Assembly (NCBI RefSeq): GCF_001894985.1
Contig: NZ_BCXG01000015.1
Location: 1-64,000 of the forward strand
Direction of reading: 5' to 3'
Length of the DNA stretch: 64,000 nucleotides
Source: Rhodococcus tukisamuensis NBRC 100609
GTDB lineage: Bacteria > Actinomycetota > Actinomycetes > Mycobacteriales > Mycobacteriaceae
Positions 56,907-64,000 of the stretch are shown here, in pieces. The stretch's first letter is position 1. Every line of letters begins with the position of its first letter. The notes beneath the pieces are model-generated. The model was not told the DNA's origin, searched no databases, and saw only the letters and a list, made by a program, of their open reading frames with translations. The translations under genes were made by a program, and so were the position numbers.

Positions 56907-57152
56907 ATGATGCGCTTGTTGATCGGTATCGCCGCGGGCTACGTGCTGGGAAGCAAGGCAGGCCGGGCTCGCTACGAACAGATCAGCCGGGCCGCCAAGG
57001 CCGTGGCCGGCAGCCCCGCCACCAAGAAGGTGATCGAGGTGGGCCGTCAGAAGCTCTCCGACAGCCTCAGCACCCAGCCGAAGCTCGAGCCGCTCAAGCA
57101 GATCGACACCGAACCCGACACCACCATCTACGTGCCACGCGAACGCCTGTAA
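56907..57152 (+). CDS. YtxH-like small protein (Rv2342 family), 81 aa
   Basis: MMRLLIGIAAGYVLGSKAGRARYEQISRAAKAV is the typical start: one short N-terminal membrane-proximal helix with the GYxxGxKAGRxRYE signature, then an amphipathic, polar tail (SQTKLEP... IDTEPDTTIYVPRERL). Proteins of this kind are small membrane-associated stress or envelope proteins. GGGGAGGAAAG provides a strong SD before ATG 56907 (ATG 56910 also possible). Rv2342 sits beside dnaG in M. tuberculosis too. Confidence 0.85.
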   Translation: MMRLLIGIAAGYVLGSKAGRARYEQISRAAKAVAGSPATKKVIEVGRQKLSDSLSTQPKLEPLKQIDTEPDTTIYVPRERL

Positions 57153-57169
57153 CGGCTCCCCGCCGGGGG

Positions 57170-59086
57170 CTAGATGTCCTCCGAGTTGTCCCCGACCGCC
57201 TGCTCCAACAGGCTGCGCCGGTACTGCTCGAGCGCGACCAGGTCGCCGAAGAGCGACATGTACTCGTCGGGGTGGTCGGCCTGCGACATCCGCTGCAGCT
57301 TGGACTTGAGGTCGGCGACCTGCTGGCCCACCCACACCTCCTGCAGCCGGGCGAGCACCCGCGGGATGTAGTCGGCCATGTCGGAGGCCCGCATCGGCTC
57401 GACGGCCAGCTCGGTCACCAGCGACTGCAGCGGCTCCACCAGCCGTCCCACGGCCTCCATCCACTCGGCGCCGCCGAGGCCGGCCCCGGTCCCGCCGGCG
57501 TCGGCGACGGCCTGACGGATCATCGCGTAGGCGGGGTGGCTGAACGTCTCGACGGGCAGCGAGTCGAACACCGACCCGGCGATCGCCGGGTACTGCAGGG
57601 CCGCCTTGAGCGCGTCGCGCTGCGGCCACAGGGACGGGTCCTTGGGGTTCGGGCGGGCGGGCACGGCCGGGCCGTCGGTGGCCGGCGCGGGCGTCTCGGC
57701 GAACGACCCGGACTGCTGCGGCCGACCCCGGGCCGCGTTGCGCGGCGAGTTGCGACGCGCCTCGTCGCGGACCCGCTTGATGACGGTCGGGATGTTGTCC
57801 CAGCCCACCCAGCCCGCGAGCTGACGCGCGTAGTCCTCGCGCAGCGCCTCGTCCTTGATCCGGGCCACCACCGGCACCGTGCGGCGCAGCGCCTCCACCC
57901 GGCCCTCGCTGGTCTCGAGGTCGTGCTCGGTGAGCAGCGACTTCACCACGAACTTGTACATCGGGATCCGGCGCGCCACCAGGTCCCGGACCGCCGCGTC
58001 GCCGGCCGCCTGCCGCAGCTCGCACGGATCCATACCGTCCGGCGCGACCGCCACGAACGACTGCCCGGACATCTTCTGGTCGCCCTCGAACGCCTTGAGC
58101 GCCGCCGCCTGGCCGGCCGCGTCGCCGTCGAAGGTGTAGATGACCTCGCCGCGAAAGTAGCTGTCGTCCATCAGGAGCCGGCGGAGCATCGCCAGGTGGT
58201 CCTCGCCGAACGCGGTGCCGCACGCCGCGACCGCGGTCTTCACCCCGGCCAGGTGCATGGCCATCACGTCGGTGTAGCCCTCGACGATCACCGCCTGGTG
58301 GCCCTTCGCGATCTCCCGCTTGGCCAGGTCCAGGCCGAAGAGCACCTGAGACTTCTTGTACAGCATGGTCTCCGGCGTGTTGATGTACTTGCCGGGCATG
58401 GTGTCGTCGTCGAAGAGCTTGCGGGCGCCGAACCCGATCACGTCGCCGCCGAGGTTGCGGATGGGCCACACCAGCCGCCGCCGGAACCGGTCGATGGGGG
58501 TGCCGCGCTTGCCGGGCGTCGCCAGCCCGGCGTCGATGATCTCCTTGGCCTCGAACCCCTTGGTCATCAGGTGCTTGGTCAGGGTGTCCCAGCCGTCGGG
58601 GGCGTACCCGCAGCCGAAGGTGACGGCGGCCTGGCCGTCGAAGTTGCGTCCGGTGAGGTACTCGCGGGCGGTCTCGGCGTCGGGTTCGCGCAGCCGCGCC
58701 GCGTAGAACTCCTGGGCCGCCGCGTTGGCCGCCACCAGCCGGGCCCGGGTGCCGCGGTCGCGCTGCACCGACGGCCCGCCGCCCTCGTAGGAGATGGTGT
58801 AGCCGACCCGGTCCGCCAGCTGCTCGACGGCCTCGACGAAGGAGACGTGCTCGATCTTCTGCAGGAACGAGTAGACGTCGCCGCCCTCGCCGCAGCCGAA
58901 GCAGTGGTAGGTCCCGTGGTTGGGCCGGGCGTGGAAGGAGGGCGACTTCTCGTCGTGGAACGGGCACAGGCCCTTCATCGAGTCGCCGCCGCTGCGCTTG
59001 AGCGCGACGTACTCCCCCACGATGTCTTCGATGTGTACCCGGTCGCGAATGGCCGCGATGTCTCGTTCAGAAATTCGGCCCGCCAC
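57170..59086 (-). CDS. dnaG: DNA primase
   Basis: DnaG synthesises RNA primers for replication. The 638-aa protein shows the CHC2 zinc-binding domain (LCPFHDEKSPSFHARPNHGTYHCFGCGEGGDVYSFL, residues about 45-80), the TOPRIM core (VIVEGYTDVMAMHLAG, FGEDHLAMLRRL, YTFDGDAAGQAAALKAF) and the C-terminal helicase-binding part with LYxxLV-type ends. GTG 59086 gives MAGRISERDIAAIRDRV, the normal start; the longer frame to 59152 is not. Rv2343c is 639 aa. Confidence 0.97.
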   Translation of the reverse strand: MAGRISERDIAAIRDRVHIEDIVGEYVALKRSGGDSMKGLCPFHDEKSPSFHARPNHGTYHCFGCGEGGDVYSFLQKIEHVSFVEAVEQLADRVGYTISYEGGGPSVQRDRGTRARLVAANAAAQEFYAARLREPDAETAREYLTGRNFDGQAAVTFGCGYAPDGWDTLTKHLMTKGFEAKEIIDAGLATPGKRGTPIDRFRRRLVWPIRNLGGDVIGFGARKLFDDDTMPGKYINTPETMLYKKSQVLFGLDLAKREIAKGHQAVIVEGYTDVMAMHLAGVKTAVAACGTAFGEDHLAMLRRLLMDDSYFRGEVIYTFDGDAAGQAAALKAFEGDQKMSGQSFVAVAPDGMDPCELRQAAGDAAVRDLVARRIPMYKFVVKSLLTEHDLETSEGRVEALRRTVPVVARIKDEALREDYARQLAGWVGWDNIPTVIKRVRDEARRNSPRNAARGRPQQSGSFAETPAPATDGPAVPARPNPKDPSLWPQRDALKAALQYPAIAGSVFDSLPVETFSHPAYAMIRQAVADAGGTGAGLGGAEWMEAVGRLVEPLQSLVTELAVEPMRASDMADYIPRVLARLQEVWVGQQVADLKSKLQRMSQADHPDEYMSLFGDLVALEQYRRSLLEQAVGDNSEDI

Positions 59087-59182
59087 TGGGCCAGTGTAGG
59101 CGCTGCGCGTCGGTGAGCTTTTCAGGCAGCCCCGGCCACCAAAAGTACTCACGGGCGCGCAGCGCCTCCTAGGATTCGCGAC

Positions 59183-60367
59183 ATGTCGTCTCCGAAGCGC
59201 AGGTGGCTGCGTCCCATCCTGATCGGTTCGCTGGTCCTCGGCGTCGTCGCCGTGGTCGGCTTCTTCACGGTCGCGCCCGGCGCCGTCGAGCGAAGCATGA
59301 ACAAGACCGTCGCCGCCGACCTACCGGAGGTCAGCGCGCAGACGCGCGAGCTGCACGACAGTCTGCAGATCGCCGACATGCACTCGGACACCCTGATGTG
59401 GGACCGCGACATCCTGAAGCGGTCCAGCCGCGGGCACATGGACCTGCCCCGCCTGCAGGACGGCAACGTCGCACTGCAGGTCTTCTCGTCGGTGTCGAAG
59501 TCGCCGAAGCACCAGAACTACGACTCGAACTCCGACCAGACCGACAACATCGAGCTGCTGACGGTCGCCCAGCTGCAGCCGCCGCGCACCTGGGGCTCCC
59601 TGCTGCAGCGCTCGCTCTACCACGCGGAGAAGCTGGAGAAGGCGGCCGCCGACTCGGACGGGCAGCTGCGGCTCGTCCGCACGCGGGCCGACCTGGCGAG
59701 CGTGCTCGACGACCGGGCGGCCGGGCAGAACGTGACCGGCGCGCTGTTCTCCGTCGAGGGCCTGCAGAACCTCGAGGGCAACGCCGCGAACTTCGACCGG
59801 CTCTACGACGCCGGCATGCGGATGGCGGGGTTCACCCACTTCTTCGACAACGAGACCGCCGGCTCGATGCACGGCGAGGAAAAGGGCGGCCTCACCGACC
59901 TCGGGCGGACGGTGTTCGCGGAGATGGAGCGGCGGGGGGTCATCGTCGACATCGCGCACGCGAGCCACCCGGCGATCAAGGAGATGCTCGAGCGGGCGAC
60001 GCGGCCCGTCGTGGCGAGCCACGGCGGGGTGCAGGCGACGTGCGACGTCAACCGCAACCTCACCGACGACGAGATCCGCGGCGTCGCGGCCACCGGCGGC
60101 GTGGTCGGGATCGGCTACTGGGACGCGGCGGTGTGCGAGCTGACCCCCGCCGCGGTGGTCGACGCGATCGAGCACGTGATCAAGGTCGGCGGCCTCGAGA
60201 CCGCGGCGCTCGGCAGCGACTACGACGGGGCGACCACGGTGGCCTGGGACACCAGCGAGATCGCGGTGATCACCCAGGAGCTGCGCGACCGCGGCCGCAG
60301 CGACGACGAGATCCGGGCGATCATGGGCGGCAACACGCTGCGGGTGATGGCCGAGGTGCTGCCGTAG
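59183..60367 (+). CDS. Membrane-anchored dipeptidase (peptidase M19, renal dipeptidase type)
   Basis: A single N-terminal membrane anchor (about residues 8-29) precedes the M19 metallo-domain: ADMHSDTLM (first zinc ligands), LFSVEGLQNLEG, HFFDNETAG, VIVDIAHASHPAIKEML, VVASHGG, and LGSDYDGATT near the end, which are the metal-binding Asp/His/Glu residues of the family. These enzymes hydrolyse dipeptides, including D-amino-acid products of cell-wall turnover. The 394-aa length is normal. Stop is only 11 bp from the convergent dgt stop. Confidence 0.92.
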   Translation: MSSPKRRWLRPILIGSLVLGVVAVVGFFTVAPGAVERSMNKTVAADLPEVSAQTRELHDSLQIADMHSDTLMWDRDILKRSSRGHMDLPRLQDGNVALQVFSSVSKSPKHQNYDSNSDQTDNIELLTVAQLQPPRTWGSLLQRSLYHAEKLEKAAADSDGQLRLVRTRADLASVLDDRAAGQNVTGALFSVEGLQNLEGNAANFDRLYDAGMRMAGFTHFFDNETAGSMHGEEKGGLTDLGRTVFAEMERRGVIVDIAHASHPAIKEMLERATRPVVASHGGVQATCDVNRNLTDDEIRGVAATGGVVGIGYWDAAVCELTPAAVVDAIEHVIKVGGLETAALGSDYDGATTVAWDTSEIAVITQELRDRGRSDDEIRAIMGGNTLRVMAEVLP

Positions 60368-60378
60368 GCGTTCCGCGC

Positions 60379-61659
60379 CTAGCCCCAGGCGGCCTGCGCG
60401 CCGAGGCTCTGCTTGTCCACCCGCTCGAGCCGGCTCTCGGTGTAGGACGCAATCTGGTCGACGATCACCCGGGTCCGCGCCGCGTCGTCCCCGGCCCGTT
60501 CCCACGCGGGCAGCAGCAGCGGGTCGAGCCCCGACGGCGCGGTGCGCAGCAGCCACTGCGCCACCCGGTGGATCCGGTCGCGTTGGCGGTCCTGCCGGGT
60601 CCGGTGCCCGGCGTCGGACATCACGTACCGCAGCGCGACCGTCTTGAGCAGCGCCACCTCGGCCGCCACGATCGGCGGGATCTCCAGGTCGGCGTCGTAG
60701 CGGGACAACGGCACCCCGCCGGTGACGGCCAGGGTCTCGGTGACCGCGGCGGTCGCGAACCGCCCGACCAGCTCGCTGGTCAGGTTCTTCAGCGCCACCG
60801 AACTGGCCAGCGTGCCGTCGTAGCTGCCGACGCCGACGACCACCGGCAGCACCGAGAGTCGTTTCGCCGCCTCGACCAGCTCGCCGACGACCAGCCCGCG
60901 GAACTCCGAGGCACCCATCTCCGCGAGCGCGCGCTGCTCGGCGGGGTCGGCCAGCGCCCGCAGGTCGATCCGGCCGGCGATCACCCCGTCCTCGACGTCA
61001 TGCACGGAGTAGGCGACGTCGTCCGCCCAGTCCATGACCTGCGCCTCGAGGCAGCGGCGGGTCCCGGGCGCGCCCTCGCGCACCCACTCCAGGATCTCCG
61101 CGTCGTCCTCGTAGGCGCCGAACTTCGCGCCGGGCGCCGGCCGGGTCCACGGGTACTTCACCGCCGCGTCCAGGGCCGCCCGGGTGAGGTTGAGCCCCAC
61201 GCTGCGACCGTCCGCGTCGAGGACCTTCGGTTCCAGGCTGGTGAGGATCCGCAGGTTCTGCGCGTTGCCCTCGAAGCCTCCGCAGTCGGCGGCCACCTCG
61301 TCGAGCGCCTTCTCCCCGTTGTGCCCGTAGGGCGGGTGCCCGATGTCGTGCGCCAGGCCGGCCAGGTCCACGAGGTCCGGGTCGCAGCCGATGCCGTCGG
61401 CGATGCCGCGGCCGATCTGCGCGACCTCGATCGAATGGGTGAGCCGGGTGCGCGGGGTGTCGCCGTCGCGCGGGCCCACCACCTGCGTCTTGTCGGCCAG
61501 CCGGCGCAGCGCGGCGCAGTGCAGCACCCGGGCGCGGTCGCGGGCGAAGTCGCTGCGCCGGGCGGAGGTGCCGGGCAGCCCGCCGACCTTCGGCGCCTCC
61601 ACGACGCGGCGGTCCACGTCGTGCGGGCGGTACACCGCGGTCACCGGTTCGCCGTTCAT
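60379..61659 (-). CDS. dgt: Deoxyguanosinetriphosphate triphosphohydrolase-like HD protein
   Basis: HD-domain dNTP triphosphohydrolases hydrolyse dGTP to deoxyguanosine and triphosphate. The 426-aa protein has [20 protein letters not shown] then [23 protein letters not shown] (the H...HD...D metal site) and [17 protein letters not shown]. It corresponds to Rv2344c (431 aa). ATG 61659 overlaps the stop of the upstream DUF218 gene (TGATG, 1-nt overlap), so the pair is translationally coupled. The longer frame to 62532 overlaps that gene and is rejected. Confidence 0.95.
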   Translation of the reverse strand: MNGEPVTAVYRPHDVDRRVVEAPKVGGLPGTSARRSDFARDRARVLHCAALRRLADKTQVVGPRDGDTPRTRLTHSIEVAQIGRGIADGIGCDPDLVDLAGLAHDIGHPPYGHNGEKALDEVAADCGGFEGNAQNLRILTSLEPKVLDADGRSVGLNLTRAALDAAVKYPWTRPAPGAKFGAYEDDAEILEWVREGAPGTRRCLEAQVMDWADDVAYSVHDVEDGVIAGRIDLRALADPAEQRALAEMGASEFRGLVVGELVEAAKRLSVLPVVVGVGSYDGTLASSVALKNLTSELVGRFATAAVTETLAVTGGVPLSRYDADLEIPPIVAAEVALLKTVALRYVMSDAGHRTRQDRQRDRIHRVAQWLLRTAPSGLDPLLLPAWERAGDDAARTRVIVDQIASYTESRLERVDKQSLGAQAAWG

Positions 61660-62336
61660 CACTGCACCGCGGTGTACGGGAAGTCGGCCGAGAAGTGGGT
61701 GAGCTGGTACCAGAGCAGCGCGCCGGTCTCCCGCATGATGCCGTGCGCCTGCGACTCCCGGGTGAACACCGCCGGCCCCTGCCGGGTCGGCGCGGTCCAG
61801 GCCTCGAGCCCGGCGTCGCGGGCCATGGTCCGGGCGCGCAGCGAGTGCCAGGGGTCGCTGACCAGCACGGCCGAGGTCATCCCGTTCTCGCCCATCACCC
61901 GGCTGACGCCCTCGACGCTGAGCAGCGTGTCCGAACCCTCCTCGACGGCGATGATGCTGTCCGCGGGCACGCCGCGGCCGATCATGTAGTTCTTCCCGGA
62001 CGCGGCCTCGGTGTAGACGTCCCCGACCTGCTTGCCGCCGACGGTGACCACCTTCGGCGCGACGCCCTTGTCGAAGAGCTTGACAGCCTGCTCGAGGCGC
62101 GCCGCGAACACCGACGACGGGGTCCCGGAGTACTGGGCGGCGCCGAGCACCACGATCGCGTCGGCCGGGGTCACGTCGCTGATCCGGGCCACCTGCCACA
62201 CCCGGACCGCGGTCCCGCCGACCAGCACCACCGCGATCAGGATCGACCCGGCCACGAAACGGCGGGCCCACCGGGCCAGGGTGCCGCCGAATCCGAGTCG
62301 GTCGGCGTCGCGCTCGACCAGTGCTGTTGAACTCAC
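61659..62336 (-). CDS. DUF218 (YdcF/SanA-like) membrane protein
   Basis: One membrane helix near residues 25-46 ([21 protein letters not shown]) and the DUF218 domain: [62 protein letters not shown]-type ([12 protein letters not shown]), [20 protein letters not shown]. Related SanA/YdcF proteins act in envelope biogenesis and may bind nucleotide or SAM. GTG 62336 is preferred over the frame reaching 62717, which overlaps the opposite TPM gene. Coupled to dgt. Confidence 0.87.
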   Translation of the reverse strand: MSSTALVERDADRLGFGGTLARWARRFVAGSILIAVVLVGGTAVRVWQVARISDVTPADAIVVLGAAQYSGTPSSVFAARLEQAVKLFDKGVAPKVVTVGGKQVGDVYTEAASGKNYMIGRGVPADSIIAVEEGSDTLLSVEGVSRVMGENGMTSAVLVSDPWHSLRARTMARDAGLEAWTAPTRQGPAVFTRESQAHGIMRETGALLWYQLTHFSADFPYTAVQ

Positions 62337-62487
62337 TCCGTAAGTCTGCCAGCAACCGCGCGCGGCGCGTGGCCCGGCGCGCCCGTTCGGCGCCGGTCGA
62401 GCCGTTGGACCGCGACCGTCGGCGTGGCTCGCCGGTCGCGGCGGTGACGGCAGCGAGAAGTCGTCCCCTCCCGATAGATTCATCCCC

Positions 62488-64000
62488 ATGGCATTCGCAC
62501 AGCCGCGCGCTCGCGCTCGACACGCCGACCACCGGGCCGGGTTCGCCCGCTTCTCACTCGCGGCGGTGTTGACCACAGTCGCGGCCCTGCTCGGGCTGCT
62601 CACCCTGCCCGGGCTCGCGGCGGCCGAGGCGCCGTTCCGGATGCCGGGGCAGATCTCGGACCGGATCGGCGTCCTCGACGACACCCAGCGCGCCGACGTC
62701 CGCTCCGCGCTGGACACCCTCTTCGACGAGCAGCACGTGCAGCTGTGGGTGGCCTACGTCAGCAGCTTCGACGGCATGGACGCCGACAGCTGGGCCGCGA
62801 AGACCGCGCAGACCAGCGGGCTCGGCAGCCAGGACGTGCTGCTGGCGATCGCCACCGACGACCGCGCGTACGCATTCGACGCGCCGTCGGACCTGAAGAA
62901 CGTCACCTCCTCCGAGCTCGACAGCATCGAGCGTGACGGCATCGTGCCGGCGCTGCGCGAGGACGACTGGTCCGGCGCGGCGATCGCGGCGGCGGGCGGA
63001 CTGTCCGACGCGATGAGCAGCTCCGGCTCGTCCGGCACCGCGAAGTACCTGCTGGTCGGCGGCGCCGTGGTGATCGTCGGCGCGGGCGGCACCGTGCTGT
63101 ACACCCGCCGCAAGAAGAAGGACCGGATCCGCGCCGGCGTCGACGCCGCGCGGGACGTGGACTGGACCGACCCCGTCGCCGTGGCCGCGTTGCCGCTGAC
63201 CACGCTCGACGCCCGCGCCCGGGAGGTGCTGGTGGAGACGGACAACGCGGTCCGCACCAGCGAGGAGGAGCTGAACCTGGCCACCGGCGAGTTCGGCGAG
63301 CACGCCACCGCACCGTTCACCGCGGCCTTCGAGTCCGCGAAGGCCGCGCTCGCGTCGGCGTTCACCATCCGGCAGCGGCTCGACGACGACGTGCCCGAGA
63401 CGCCGGAACAGCAGCGGGACATGCTCGTCACCCTGATCTCCACCTGCAGCAAGGCGGACGCCGAACTGAACTCGCAGGTCGCCGAGTTCGACGGGATGCG
63501 CGACCTGCTGATCGACGCCCCGGCCCGCCTCGACGCCCTCACCCAGCAGGTGGTTGAGCTGACCGTGCGGATCCCCGCCTCGGAGACCGTCCTCGACGGC
63601 CTGCGCACCGAGTTCCCGGCGCCGTTGCTGGCGCCGGTCGCCGAGAACGTGACCCTTGCCCGCCAGCAGCTGGCGTTCGCGGACCAGAACATCACCGCCG
63701 GCCGCGCCGCCACCGCCCTGCCCGCGGGCAAGCAGGGCCCCGCGGTCACCGCGATCCGCGCGGCCGAGGGCGCCGTCACCCAGGTCCGCGACCTGCTCGA
63801 CGGCGTCGACCACGCCGCCGACGACATCCGCAACGCCATCGCCACGCTGCCCGCGGCGATGGACGAGACCCGCAAGGACGTCGCGGCGGCCGTCGGGCTC
63901 GCGGAGTTCGGCGGCGAGCGGCTGGCGCAGGCGAAGGCCGCCGCGGAGGCCGCGCTGGCCCGGGCCGAGGCCGACCAGCACAACGACCCGCTGGGCGCGT
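62488..64000 (+). CDS. TPM-domain protein (Rv2345 family), 3'-partial
   Basis: An unfinished frame of 504 codons runs off the window. A signal-anchor at residues 20-47 ([24 protein letters not shown]) leads into a TPM_phosphatase domain: [68 protein letters not shown] second membrane helix (about 187-207) and then a long Glu/Ala/Leu-rich coiled-coil region follow. ATG 62488 has TAGATT (62475-62480) seven nt upstream and little SD, so the transcript may be leaderless. It matches Rv2345 beyond dgt. Confidence 0.88.
   Translation, partial: MAFAQPRARARHADHRAGFARFSLAAVLTTVAALLGLLTLPGLAAAEAPFRMPGQISDRIGVLDDTQRADVRSALDTLFDEQHVQLWVAYVSSFDGMDADSWAAKTAQTSGLGSQDVLLAIATDDRAYAFDAPSDLKNVTSSELDSIERDGIVPALREDDWSGAAIAAAGGLSDAMSSSGSSGTAKYLLVGGAVVIVGAGGTVLYTRRKKKDRIRAGVDAARDVDWTDPVAVAALPLTTLDARAREVLVETDNAVRTSEEELNLATGEFGEHATAPFTAAFESAKAALASAFTIRQRLDDDVPETPEQQRDMLVTLISTCSKADAELNSQVAEFDGMRDLLIDAPARLDALTQQVVELTVRIPASETVLDGLRTEFPAPLLAPVAENVTLARQQLAFADQNITAGRAATALPAGKQGPAVTAIRAAEGAVTQVRDLLDGVDHAADDIRNAIATLPAAMDETRKDVAAAVGLAEFGGERLAQAKAAAEAALARAEADQHNDPLGA

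Overview
The window is high-GC actinobacterial chromosome, most likely Rhodococcus or a close relative in the Nocardiaceae. The evidence is strong G/C preference at third codon positions, frequent GTG and TTG starts, a mycobacterial-type FAS-II operon (mabR, fabD, acpM, kasA, accD6), homodimeric AceE, AhpE, and a gene order that follows Mycobacterium tuberculosis Rv2225 to about Rv2259 and then Rv2342 to Rv2345. Only one kas gene is present, where M. tuberculosis has kasA and kasB. The genus is inferred from gene content; no 16S or marker gene is in the window.

Layout. 0-6.6 kb: the tail of a secreted protein, a small membrane protein behind a 12-codon leader ORF, panB, a lipoprotein, a proline iminopeptidase, a CHAD protein, an RNB-domain ribonuclease, and a possible 33-residue protein with its own strong terminator. 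6.7-13.4 kb: an MmpL transporter, a TesB-like thioesterase, the RNase P RNA gene (minus strand), a DUF1697 protein and a dicarboxylate symporter. 13.7-21.0 kb: the conserved block RNase H/phosphatase fusion, zinc-ribbon protein, NIF3-like protein, CobC-like aminotransferase, HAD phosphatase, PtpA, SURF1 and CobD. 21.1-27.3 kb: variable genes, including a GT87 mannosyltransferase, an orphan YefM-type antitoxin, and an ArsR/SRPBCC divergent pair whose start codons both lie inside one palindrome. 27.4-37.5 kb: tRNA-Val, ahpE, DUF3052, aceE, mabR, the FAS-II operon and a cold-shock gene. 38-44.8 kb: DUF3145, a serine hydrolase, an NDMA-dependent alcohol dehydrogenase, a cytochrome P450, a TetR regulator, a secreted ParB-like protein and an HNH nuclease. 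The alcohol dehydrogenase and the P450 each have a KstR-type operator upstream.

From about 44.8 to 56.43 kb lies a decayed integrative element. It sits at the 3' end of a tRNA(CAT) gene and is bounded by copies of the tRNA 3' segment. Its tyrosine integrase carries two frameshifts. Inside are a contractile-tail sheath gene and a truncated tube gene, the latter joined out of frame to a headless DUF6615 gene. Other fragments come from an EspC-type secretion substrate, a TPR protein (with an internal stop), a ComM/YifB ATPase and an IS3 transposase. Intact-looking cargo includes a jelly-roll-like protein of unknown function and a DUF3616 protein.

Beyond it (56.4-64 kb) the conserved backbone resumes: tRNA-Asn, a small YtxH-like protein, dnaG, an M19 dipeptidase, dgt coupled to a DUF218 membrane protein, and a TPM-domain protein cut by the window end. 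Functionally, the backbone combines pantothenate/CoA supply (panB), pyruvate oxidation (aceE) and meromycolate-type chain elongation (FAS-II). I see no complete undescribed multi-gene system. The most informative unusual signals are the overlapping leaderless promoters at 24.5 kb, the paired KstR-like sites at 40.8 and 42.3 kb, the small ORF at 6.16 kb, and the recombination scars in the element.
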